From an uncultured Clostridia bacterium (GTDB lineage Bacteria > Bacillota > Clostridia > Oscillospirales > Acutalibacteraceae), in the NCBI GenBank assembly GCA_937901145.1, contig CALCHE010000072.1, positions 1 through 5,533 on the forward strand: a stretch of DNA of 5,533 nt, written 5' to 3'. This document shows positions 1 to 4,162 of the stretch, piece after piece. Below the pieces are notes generated by a model. The model made no database searches and was not told the origin of the DNA. It saw only the letters and a program-made list of their open reading frames with translations. Each line of letters starts with the position of its first letter. Positions within the stretch are counted from its first letter, which is position 1. The position numbers were made by a program, and so were the translations under genes.

Positions 1-64
1 CTCCACACTCACACCGCCCTTCCAGGTACTCCACCAGTCTGTCCCTCGCCTGCTCTTGGTGGCA
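1..64 (-). other. GC-rich edge with a second open frame under the sigma-like gene's tail
   Basis: The first 60 bases are about 62% G+C, against about 38% for the next 60. On the minus strand, a frame different from that of the sigma-like gene is open from just after a TAG at 65-67 to the window edge. It reads as a plausible charged helical peptide (segment RDRLVEYLEG) with mostly G/C third positions. It has no ATG or obvious ribosome binding site inside the window. It could be the start of a downstream gene with an unusual start, the continuation of the sigma-like gene after a frameshift, or chance. Low confidence. Confidence 0.25.
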
Positions 65-389
65 CTATCATCAGACCGTAACGGTATTCAGCAGCATACT
101 TCAATTTCTCAAAAAGTATTTTTTCTGCTTTTTTTATTCTCTTGTGAACAGTTGAAACATCTATACCAAGCGAAATAGCAATCTGTGTTTGAGAATAGTT
201 TTCATAATAAAAGAGCTGTATAACATCAAAAATCTCATCTGACAGTTCATTATGTATAGCTCTTTTCACAAGTGCTGTAAAATCCTCTATTTGCTCTTTT
301 GAAACCGGATGTGCGTATTGTTCACTTTGCCAATCGTCAAAAGATACTTTATCAAGTAAAAAATCATAAGTAGAAAGTGTTCTTGCCAT
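9..389 (-). CDS. Sigma-70 region 4-like HTH protein
   Basis: A 126-residue protein with a helix-turn-helix resembling sigma-70 region 4. Residues about 50-62 form a helix ending in the LFYYENYSQ segment, and residues 64-93 carry the HTH (SQTQIAISLGIDVSTVHKRI). A basic helix runs to about residue 103. It lacks the region 2 of a full sigma factor. Small proteins of this type in Firmicutes phages and conjugative elements usually act as transcription activators or minimal sigma-like factors, so a regulator of downstream genes is the likely role (inference). The start is supported by AGGAG at 396-400, six bases before the ATG. That ATG directly abuts the TAA of the upstream gene, so the two are probably co-translated. 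The C-terminal ~18 residues (PPRAGEGQTGG...) are rich in Gly and Pro and lie in a GC-rich stretch, so the annotated end may not be native. Confidence 0.72.
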   Translation of the reverse strand: MARTLSTYDFLLDKVSFDDWQSEQYAHPVSKEQIEDFTALVKRAIHNELSDEIFDVIQLFYYENYSQTQIAISLGIDVSTVHKRIKKAEKILFEKLKYAAEYRYGLMIVPPRAGEGQTGGVPGRAV

Positions 390-677
390 TTAACGCTCCT
401 TATCTCTCCGCATCCTCTCCTGACGAAGTGTCTCACGGTCGATGCTGTTTAGCATCTTCTGTTTGCTGAGCTCTTTTCCGTACTCTCTGATTTTATTGTG
501 CTGCAGGTCTATAACCTTATCCTGAGTAGCAATAATCTTTTCAAGGTCTTTTATTTTTGCCATTCTTGCCTTTTTGTGCTTATCTTCGAGTTCGATAAAC
601 TTCTTCTCGAATAGAATCAAAATAAAAAGGATAAAGGCAAGAGAGAAATATATGAATGCAAAAGCGCCAAAACTCAT
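390..677 (-). CDS. Small membrane protein with cytoplasmic coiled coil
   Basis: A 95-residue protein with one hydrophobic segment at residues 4-23 (aromatic and aliphatic, FAFIYFSLAFILFILILF), followed by a highly charged, Lys/Glu-rich region from about 25 to 95 that is predicted to form a long coiled coil. The positive charges after the membrane segment suggest that the C-terminal part is cytoplasmic. I do not recognise a family. Similar membrane/coiled-coil proteins are common in phage early regions, usually without known function. The start overlaps the stop of the upstream HTH gene as ATGA (674-677), and a GGGGAG ribosome binding site lies at 685-690. The gene's own stop abuts the sigma-like gene's ATG. 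This packing indicates one polycistronic, translationally coupled mRNA. Confidence 0.7.
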   Translation of the reverse strand: MSFGAFAFIYFSLAFILFILILFEKKFIELEDKHKKARMAKIKDLEKIIATQDKVIDLQHNKIREYGKELSKQKMLNSIDRETLRQERMRRDKER

Positions 678-883
678 ATCACTGCTCCCCTTTCCACTAC
701 GCTCTGAATTACCGAACGGTCAAACCGCCAGCTCTTGCCGAACTTATTAGCGGGAATATTTCCCTCTCGTGCATGCTTTCTTATGCACTGCTCACTTGTT
801 TGCATAATGACGGCAACCTCTCTCACTGTCAAAGACAGCGGCATCTGTTCCCAATCTCTGTAATATGTAACTTTTTTACGCAT
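674..883 (-). CDS. Excisionase-family HTH DNA-binding protein
   Basis: A 69-residue protein matching the pattern of small excisionase/MerR-like winged-helix proteins. SLTVREVAVIMQTSEQCIRKHAREGNIP (residues 17-44) is the helix-turn-helix with the recognition helix, followed by the wing KFGKSWRFDRSVIQSVV (residues 47-63), where the GKSWRF turn is typical. Family members either bend att DNA as excisionases or regulate transcription. The distance from the integrase (about 3.3 kb) leaves both roles open. GGAAG at 891-895 gives a seven-base spacing to the ATG. I find no good leftward promoter in the 119 bases upstream, so the gene is probably read through from the RHH-type gene. That same gap holds a strong rightward promoter and short RNA unit, and CAAGAAAG repeats that this protein could bind (inference). 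Confidence 0.8.
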   Translation of the reverse strand: MRKKVTYYRDWEQMPLSLTVREVAVIMQTSEQCIRKHAREGNIPANKFGKSWRFDRSVIQSVVERGAVI

Positions 884-894
884 TGATTTTCTTC

Positions 895-950
895 CTTTCT
901 TGACAAGAAAGAACGGTTAGGTTATAATGAAATTACCAATTCTTTCTTGA
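895..950. repeat. CAAGAAAG inverted repeats around a promoter, candidate operator
   Basis: CTTTCTTGACAAGAAAG at 895-911 is a palindrome with 8-bp arms around a central A, and it contains the TTGACA -35 element of the rightward promoter. A further copy (TTCTTTCTTG, 940-949) lies downstream of the -10 and forms a 10-bp inverted repeat with CAAGAAAGAA at 904-913. The promoter core is thus bracketed by three copies of one half-site. This suggests binding by an element-encoded regulator such as the adjacent HTH protein or the RHH-type protein. Binding is inferred, not shown. Confidence 0.45.
900..928 (+). promoter_or_regulatory. Perfect consensus sigma-A promoter
   Basis: TTGACA at 900-905, exactly 17 bases, then TATAAT at 923-928. 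Both hexamers match the vegetative consensus completely. Transcription should begin near 934-936 and run rightward, away from the excisionase-family gene and toward the 3' end of the RHH-type gene. No ORF follows. The -35 lies inside a palindrome, so the promoter may be tightly controlled despite its strength. Confidence 0.85.
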
Positions 951-1009
951 TTTGGTGTTTTCTTAAACTCTTGCGGTGCTTGGTGGCTTTGGCAAGAGTT
1001 TTTTATTTT
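935..1009 (+). ncRNA. Putative OOP-like short antisense RNA
   Basis: A perfect rightward promoter (900-928) and a strong intrinsic terminator (965-1009) define a transcript of roughly 75 nt. It contains no convincing coding sequence: the only nearby ATG (927-929) overlaps the -10. Its 3' end is antisense to the stop codon and last codons of the leftward RHH-type gene (stop at 1003-1005). The rest is complementary to the stretch that leftward read-through mRNA would cross before the excisionase-family gene. The arrangement parallels lambda OOP RNA, a short terminated transcript antisense to the 3' end of cII. A role in destabilising or interfering with the leftward message is inferred. The transcript itself is unproven. 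Confidence 0.6.
965..1009 (+). terminator. Intrinsic terminator of the short RNA
   Basis: A perfect 10-bp stem, AAACTCTTGC (965-974) with GCAAGAGTTT (992-1001), and a 17-base G/T-rich loop, followed by TTTATTTT. On the opposite strand the stem is followed by AAGAAAAC with no U-tract, so it should terminate only rightward transcription. The tail overlaps the stop codon of the leftward RHH-type gene. Confidence 0.8.
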
Positions 1010-1251
1010 CGTTCAAACTTAATATTGTTTTCCCTCTCGATTACCGTAATCTTTTCATTTGCAAAGCGGAGCATTTCGGAAGCAAGCTCGCAAATCGATA
1101 ACCCCGATATCGTTGACAGTTCATAAAGTTCATCATAAATATCTTCGTTTATCCTTATTACTGCCTTGCAACGCTGTTTTCCCTTAGCTTTGCCTTTGTT
1201 GATTACAATTTTTATTTGGGTACTGTCCTTTTCTATTGAGGATAAAAGCAT
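1003..1251 (-). CDS. Ribbon-helix-helix-like small protein
   Basis: An 82-residue protein. The basic N-terminal part (residues 12-29, many Lys) leads into KAVIRINEDIYDELYELS, a strand and first helix, then a turn at STISGLS and a second helix at residues 53-68 (ICELASEMLRFANEK). This order and spacing resemble a CopG/Arc-type ribbon-helix-helix DNA-binding dimer, though no database match could be run. In phages and plasmids such proteins are usually repressors or partition/mobilisation accessory factors. The start is supported by AGGTGA at 1258-1263, six bases before the ATG. It probably heads the leftward message that continues into the excisionase-family gene. A toxin partner would normally overlap or abut, and none is seen, so an antitoxin role is not supported. 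Confidence 0.65.
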   Translation of the reverse strand: MLLSSIEKDSTQIKIVINKGKAKGKQRCKAVIRINEDIYDELYELSTISGLSICELASEMLRFANEKITVIERENNIKFERK

Positions 1252-1276
1252 CTGTTTTCACCTGCCTTTTTTATTG

Positions 1277-1305
1277 ATTTGACAAAATGCAAATGTTCTT
1301 GTAAA
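1277..1305 (-). promoter_or_regulatory. Weak leftward promoter candidate for the RHH-type gene
   Basis: On the minus strand, TTTACA (1300-1305) and TCAAAT (1277-1282) are separated by 17 bases. The -35 is a 5/6 match and the -10 a 4/6 match. It almost exactly overlaps the stronger rightward promoter on the other strand, so the two could not be occupied together. This is a tentative call. Confidence 0.35.
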
Positions 1306-1307
1306 AT
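1279..1307 (+). promoter_or_regulatory. Strong promoter of the winged-helix membrane gene
   Basis: TTGACA at 1279-1284, 17 bases, then TAAAAT at 1302-1307 (5/6 match). The predicted start near 1313-1315 leaves a leader of about 25 bases with AAAGGAG at 1324-1330, seven bases before the ATG. It gives the following gene its own constitutive-looking expression, independent of the leftward genes around it. The -35 sits in the small palindrome TTTGACAAA. Confidence 0.75.
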
Positions 1308-1337
1308 TTCTTTAATGACTGTTAAAGGAGTATTTTT

Positions 1338-1670
1338 ATGCTTACAAAAGATTCTAAAAAAGTTCTTGATTTTATGAATAATAATCCGTCTAATTTAGAA
1401 GGCGCATTCTTTGAAATAAGCTACCTTGCTGAAAAACTGCCTTTTAGCGATGGCAAAATTTTAGCCGTTTGTGAAACTTTAGAAAAAGAAGGTTTTGTAA
1501 CACTCGGTGGATACAACACCGCTGTAAAAGTTCTTGAAAAAGGCATCAACTACAAAGATTTAGACCGACAGGATTTAATTAAATTTTTAAACCGTTCGGT
1601 TGTCTTTCCCTTTTTTGTATCTCTTGCAACCTCATTGATTACAATGGTTATCGCAAATTATTTCAATTAA
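1338..1670 (+). CDS. Membrane-anchored winged-helix protein, likely accessory gene
   Basis: A 110-residue protein. Residues 1-72 look like a winged helix: a first helix TKDSKKVLDFMNNN, an LEGAFFEISYLAEKL helix pair, a recognition-like helix (DGKILAVCETLEKEG), and a wing (FVTLGGYNTAVKVLEKG). Residues 88-107 (VVFPFFVSLATSLITMVIAN) form a single C-terminal transmembrane segment, placing the HTH part in the cytoplasm at the membrane. Family not recognised. It is the only protein gene in the left arm that points right, and it has its own promoter and ribosome binding site, like accessory (moron) genes expressed from a silent prophage. Its TAA overlaps the TAA of the convergent small membrane gene within the palindrome TTAA (1667-1670). 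No terminator is apparent between them. Function unknown; host-surface sensing or phage exclusion are guesses. Confidence 0.7.
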   Translation: MLTKDSKKVLDFMNNNPSNLEGAFFEISYLAEKLPFSDGKILAVCETLEKEGFVTLGGYNTAVKVLEKGINYKDLDRQDLIKFLNRSVVFPFFVSLATSLITMVIANYFN

Positions 1671-1813
1671 CCCCCTTTTAACGCAAGAATACATATAAAC
1701 ATAGAAACAATCATACTAACAACAATATTTATCAGCAGACCACAAACTCTATCGTTTTGTCGGTCTATTTTTTCGTTAAACTCTTCTTCGCTGAGTTGCT
1801 TTTTATTTTTCAC
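1667..1813 (-). CDS. 48-residue single-pass membrane protein
   Basis: A charged N-terminus (KNKKQLSEEEFNEKIDRQ) followed by one hydrophobic segment (about residues 24-45, CGLLINIVVSMIVSMFICILAL) and a short LKGG tail. I place the start at the GTG at 1811-1813 because a GGGGGAG-type ribosome binding site (1819-1825) precedes it by five bases. The longer in-frame reading from a GTG at 1868-1870 would add 19 residues but lacks a ribosome binding site and begins inside the operator palindrome. It follows the Cro-like gene by about 60 bases and is probably co-transcribed with it from the repressor-controlled promoter. Function unknown; small early membrane proteins of this kind in phages include holin-like and exclusion proteins, but nothing here distinguishes them. 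Confidence 0.6.
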   Translation of the reverse strand: MKNKKQLSEEEFNEKIDRQNDRVCGLLINIVVSMIVSMFICILALKGG

Positions 1814-1854
1814 CCTTCTCCCCCCTTTCGCTGTTTTCCTGTGGTTGGGTGTAA

Positions 1855-1870
1855 GTGTCGTTATCGACAC
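1855..1870. promoter_or_regulatory. Operator copy O1, distal to the switch
   Basis: GTGTCGTTATCGACAC, a palindrome with 6-bp arms around TTAT, differing from O2 by one central base. It lies three bases past the stop of the Cro-like gene and 42 bases upstream of the small membrane protein's start. No convincing promoter overlaps it, so it may act by looping to O2/O3, by blocking elongating polymerase, or by controlling a weak promoter I cannot see. Confidence 0.65.
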
Positions 1871-1873
1871 AAT

Positions 1874-2095
1874 TTATGTTAAAAAAATTTCATCCTGCGA
1901 CCTTTTGAGATAATTAGATATAGCTACAGCTTCTGCAGGGGTAAAGTCTGCGTAGCCATTTACCTTATCTGTGTAAGTTCTTTTAGTTATACCTAAAAAG
2001 TCAGCCATAGCATCATCTGTGATTTTTTCCAACAGCTGATACGCCTTAAGAGCATAATACTGAGGGTGCTTTTTAACTCTTTTTTTCATTGACAT
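1874..2095 (-). CDS. Cro-like HTH protein, divergent from the repressor
   Basis: A 73-residue protein with a compact HTH: LLEKITDDAMADFLGITKRTY (about 21-41) holds the first helices and turn, and the recognition helix continues through KVNGYADFT into AEAVAISNYLK, ending in DEIF. The pattern matches short Cro/C1-type or phage regulatory HTH proteins. It starts at the first ATG (2093-2095): GAGGTGA in the leader gives a normal spacing to it, while the second ATG two codons later is too far. It is transcribed from a strong leftward promoter overlapped by two operators and lies back to back with the S24 repressor, the usual place for the antirepressor or early regulator of a lysis-lysogeny switch. 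It would oppose the repressor and open the leftward arm (inference). Confidence 0.8.
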   Translation of the reverse strand: MSMKKRVKKHPQYYALKAYQLLEKITDDAMADFLGITKRTYTDKVNGYADFTPAEAVAISNYLKRSQDEIFLT

Positions 2096-2114
2096 ATAAT
2101 CACCTCACTTTCTT

Positions 2115-2132
2115 TGTGTCGCTATCGACACA
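2115..2132. promoter_or_regulatory. Operator copy O2 at the leftward start site
   Basis: TGTGTCGCTATCGACACA, a palindrome with 7-bp arms around CTAT. It covers the predicted start (near 2129) of the leftward promoter, so a bound protein would block initiation. Its centre is 36 bp from that of O3. Confidence 0.7.
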
Positions 2133-2135
2133 TTT

Positions 2136-2164
2136 ATACTATCACCTTTTTGTGTCTTTGTCAA
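2136..2164 (-). promoter_or_regulatory. Leftward early promoter driving the Cro-like gene
   Basis: On the minus strand, TTGACA (2159-2164), 17 bases, then TAGTAT (2136-2141), with a TG one base upstream of the -10 (extended -10). The consensus -35 and extended -10 make this a strong promoter. Predicted start near 2129, giving a leader of about 34 bases with GAGGTGA before the ATG. O3 overlaps its -35 and O2 its start site, so it is almost certainly repressed in the lysogenic state. Confidence 0.8.
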
Positions 2165-2167
2165 CAC
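2152..2167. promoter_or_regulatory. Operator copy O3 over the leftward -35
   Basis: GTGTCTTTGTCAACAC matches O2 at 12 of 16 positions, keeping the outer GTGTC and ACAC arms. It contains the -35 hexamer of the leftward promoter and lies about 30 bp upstream of the repressor's own -35. The imperfect inner arm suggests lower affinity than O1 and O2. Confidence 0.6.
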
Positions 2168-2193
2168 TTTTTGTTGTAATTTTCAAAAAAATG

Positions 2194-2222
2194 TTGCTTT
2201 TTCAAAACACTTGTGCTATTAT
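2194..2222 (+). promoter_or_regulatory. Repressor promoter, extended -10 type
   Basis: TATTAT at 2217-2222 is preceded by TG and one base (extended -10), with a poor -35 (TTGCTT, 2194-2199) at 17 bases. The predicted start near 2229 falls on the first base of the GAGGTGA ribosome binding site, so the message would have a leader of only about 12 bases. A weak -35 fits a promoter that is autoregulated or helped by a bound protein, as with lambda PRM. Confidence 0.6.
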
Positions 2223-2240
2223 CATATCGAGGTGAATAAT

Positions 2241-2864
2241 ATGCTCGGCGAAAAAATAAGAAAATTAAGAAAAGAAAACGGCTGGAGACAAGACCAGCTT
2301 GCAGATATTCTCAACAAAGAATTTGGATTAAAAATAGACAGAGTAATGATAAGTAAATGGGAAACAGGATATCAGACACCTGTTTTATATACTATCTCCT
2401 GTCTTGCGAAAGTTTTTGATGTGTCTATCGATTTCTTAAACGGTGATGGAATAGTCAAACACAATAAAAAAGGTATAACAATTCCCGTTCTCGGCTATGT
2501 TCGTGCCGGTATTCCTATTGAAGCTGTCGAGGATATTCTTGATTATGAAGAAATCTCTATGGATATGGCTTCTAAAGGCGAACATTTCGCTCTTTCTATC
2601 AAAGGCGACAGTATGGAGCCTCGTATAACCGAAGGTGATGTTGTTATAGTCCGCAAACAGGACATAGTAGAAAACGGTGAGCTTGCTGTTGTCCTTGTTA
2701 ACGGAAACGATGCCACCGTAAAGAAATTCTATATGAATGAAAACGGTGTTACTCTTATTTCCACTAATCCGTCTTATGAGCCGTTCTATTATTCAAAGGA
2801 ACAGGTTGAAAAATTACCTGTGCAGATAATAGGTAAAGTAGTAGAGTTAAGAGCAAAATTTTAA
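2241..2864 (+). CDS. S24-family self-cleaving CI/LexA-like repressor
   Basis: A 207-residue phage repressor. An N-terminal Cro/C1-type HTH (residues 4-66; LGEKIRKLRKENGWRQDQLA and SKWETGYQTP) binds operators. The C-terminal S24 peptidase domain starts near residue 79 with the cleavage site Ala89-Gly90 in YVRAGIP. The catalytic serine is Ser124 in GDSMEP and the general-base lysine is Lys161 in ATVKKF. All key residues are present, so RecA-stimulated autocleavage during DNA damage is expected, linking induction to SOS. I start at the ATG at 2241 because GAGGTGA (2229-2235) lies five bases upstream; a longer in-frame start at a TTG (2211) would begin inside the promoter. It should bind the GTGTC-type operators between it and the Cro-like gene and maintain lysogeny. 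Assignment of these operators to this protein is inferred from position. Confidence 0.93.
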   Translation: MLGEKIRKLRKENGWRQDQLADILNKEFGLKIDRVMISKWETGYQTPVLYTISCLAKVFDVSIDFLNGDGIVKHNKKGITIPVLGYVRAGIPIEAVEDILDYEEISMDMASKGEHFALSIKGDSMEPRITEGDVVIVRKQDIVENGELAVVLVNGNDATVKKFYMNENGVTLISTNPSYEPFYYSKEQVEKLPVQIIGKVVELRAKF

Positions 2865-2892
2865 TTTTTTCTGTTACTTTTTATGTTTTTCG

Positions 2893-2931
2893 TAACTATA
2901 TAAATAAGGGTAGTTATATCCACTTCTACCC
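2893..2931. promoter_or_regulatory. Promoter-like box with two overlapping inverted repeats
   Basis: The 94-base gap after the repressor holds an AT-rich TATATAAA (2897-2904) that could be a -10, but no good -35 at the right distance. Two 6-bp inverted repeats share three bases: TAACTA/TAGTTA (2893-2898 with 2911-2916) and GGGTAG/CTACCC (2908-2913 with 2926-2931). They could not both form as RNA hairpins and neither is followed by a U-tract, so they are not terminators. They may be an operator or a weak leader switch for the next gene. Tentative. Confidence 0.35.
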
Positions 2932-2958
2932 AAATAAAATACAAAGGAGACATGAAAA

Positions 2959-3573
2959 ATGAAATTCTGTCAAAAATGTGGAACACAACACGAAGATACC
3001 GCTGTAAATTGCACAAACTGCGGTACACCGTTTGAAACGCAGGTTACAACGGCACCTGCAGAAAAGCCCAAGAAAAAGAAGAAAGGCCGTAAATTCCTTA
3101 TTATTCTTCTTGTAGTTATTGTGGCTTTCTTCGCTATTATGATGAGCGGAGACGATGACGGCACATCTACATTATCAACAAACGCTGACGGTGATGTAGT
3201 CCAGGGAGAAACAATCATTTCAAAGAAGGATTTTAAGAAATCCTGTACCGAAGTTGCTTATGAAGACCTCGCAAGAAATCCTGACAACTACAAAGGTCAA
3301 AACCTTAAGTTTAAAGGTGAAGTTATCCAATGCGAACAGAGCTATGGCACAAATTATTATGCTCGAGTAAATGTAACCGTTGACGAATACGGTTATTACA
3401 GCGACACAATCTATGTAACCTTTGAAATTCCCGAAGGCGCTGACAAAATTCTTGAAGAAGATATAGTTAACCTTTACGGTGTCTGTCAGGGTTCCGAATC
3501 ATATACATCTATCTTCGGCGAACAGATAACTATTCCTTCACTCGATGCTCTTTATGTTGAGCTTGCTAAATAA
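2959..3573 (+). CDS. Zinc-ribbon, transmembrane, OB-fold-like surface protein
   Basis: A 204-residue protein with three parts. Residues 3-22 form a zinc ribbon with Cys4, Cys7, Cys18 and Cys21 (CQKC and CTNC). A Lys-rich stretch (37-45) is followed by a transmembrane helix (46-63, FLIILLVVIVAFFAIMM). An acidic linker then leads to an extracytoplasmic domain (about 86-204) whose YEDLARNPDNYKGQNLKFKG and GEVIQC segments match OB-fold (tRNA_anti-like) domains common in Firmicutes membrane proteins. The positive-inside rule puts the zinc ribbon in the cytoplasm and the OB domain outside. Three cysteines (96, 125, 176) lie in the outer part. AAAGGAG at 2943-2949 supports the start. Its place between repressor and integrase suggests expression in the lysogen and a possible host-surface role; the ligand is unknown. 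Confidence 0.8.
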   Translation: MKFCQKCGTQHEDTAVNCTNCGTPFETQVTTAPAEKPKKKKKGRKFLIILLVVIVAFFAIMMSGDDDGTSTLSTNADGDVVQGETIISKKDFKKSCTEVAYEDLARNPDNYKGQNLKFKGEVIQCEQSYGTNYYARVNVTVDEYGYYSDTIYVTFEIPEGADKILEEDIVNLYGVCQGSESYTSIFGEQITIPSLDALYVELAK

Positions 3574-3593
3574 ATTTAAAGGAAGCATAAACA

Positions 3594-4097
3594 ATGAAAC
3601 ATAAACAGAAAACAAAGAAAAGCAAAATAGGTCTTATTATCATAATTTCACTAATTGCGTCTTTTCTCTTCTTCTCTTCCGGTTCGGACACTCCCGAAAA
3701 ACCTGACGAGAATGACACGACTACAAGTGAAACAGTCAATGAAAAACCTATTACTTATGAAGACAACAATATGAAGGTTGAATATAAAAAAATCGAAAAG
3801 CAATATGGTATAGAAGGCTGTTTGTACTTATCATTAAAAATAGACAACATTACAGACCAAACTGTAACCGTTATGCTTAAAGATGTATCAATCAACGGAA
3901 ACGCAATGCAAACGGGCACAGGTTTACCAATAACAATTCACCCTTCCGAATCTTCAAGTCAGCCTTTTATTATCTTCCAGAGCGGAACAGATATAGATGA
4001 AGCTGAAGATGTAGAAACTATCAAATTCAGAGTAGTTTTCTATGATGAAAATTATAATGAATATAAAGTCAGTGAACGAATCACTGTAGAAGTATAA
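3594..4097 (+). CDS. Membrane-anchored extracytoplasmic beta-domain protein
   Basis: A 167-residue protein. A strongly basic N-terminus (KHKQKTKKSK) precedes one hydrophobic segment (12-28), followed directly by a Ser/Thr/Asp/Glu-rich linker (29-55) and a globular domain (56-167) rich in alternating beta-strand patterns (LYLSLKIDNITDQTVTVMLKDVSI...). This resembles the Ig-like DUF4352-type domains of secreted Firmicutes proteins, a resemblance by eye only. There is no lipobox cysteine after the hydrophobic segment, so it is either a signal-anchor protein or a secreted one, not a lipoprotein. AAAGGAAG at 3578-3585 supports the start. It follows the zinc-ribbon gene by 20 bases, so the two form an operon and may act together at the cell surface. 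Confidence 0.75.
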   Translation: MKHKQKTKKSKIGLIIIISLIASFLFFSSGSDTPEKPDENDTTTSETVNEKPITYEDNNMKVEYKKIEKQYGIEGCLYLSLKIDNITDQTVTVMLKDVSINGNAMQTGTGLPITIHPSESSSQPFIIFQSGTDIDEAEDVETIKFRVVFYDENYNEYKVSERITVEV

Positions 4098-4133
4098 AAA
4101 GAAAAACTCCCCACCGAGTACCAGTCGGTGAGG
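4096..4133 (-). terminator. Leftward intrinsic terminator before the integrase
   Basis: Read on the minus strand, CCTCACCGA (4133-4125) pairs with TCGGTGGGG (4117-4109) over nine pairs with one G-U wobble and a seven-base loop, then AG and TTTTTCTTTTT. On the plus strand the wobble becomes an A-C mismatch and no U-tract follows, so rightward transcription should pass into the integrase gene. It blocks antisense transcription from entering the surface-protein operon. Confidence 0.7.
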
Positions 4134-4162
4134 ATAAATGTAATACCATATCCAAGACAAAT

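Noticed and set aside
656..886. Rightward open frame of 76 codons opposite the excisionase-family gene
   Set aside because: It lies almost exactly antisense to a well-supported HTH gene, has no ribosome binding site, and its protein shows no recognisable pattern.
895..911. LexA/SOS box near the short RNA promoter
   Set aside because: The palindrome does not match the Gram-positive GAAC-N4-GTTC pattern, and I saw no such box elsewhere in the window.
1003..1670. Toxin-antitoxin pair made of the RHH-like and winged-helix genes
   Set aside because: The two genes are divergent with separate promoters, and neither resembles a known toxin; the usual co-directional overlap is absent.
2211..2240. 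N-terminal extension of the repressor from a TTG
   Set aside because: It would start within the repressor promoter's -10 region; the ATG at 2241 has a well-placed ribosome binding site and begins the standard HTH.
2970..3218. Leftward open frame opposite the zinc-ribbon gene
   Set aside because: It is antisense to the zinc ribbon and membrane segment; its hydrophobic and Val/Ser-rich look is a by-product of the Lys- and Asp-rich sense strand.
4109..4133. Rightward terminator separating the surface-protein operon from the integrase
   Set aside because: On the plus strand the stem is shortened by an A-C mismatch and no U-tract follows; the signals are right only for the minus strand.
3954..4160. 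Leftward open frame rich in Phe, Ile and Tyr
   Set aside because: It is antisense to the end of the beta-domain protein, crosses a terminator hairpin, and lacks a ribosome binding site.
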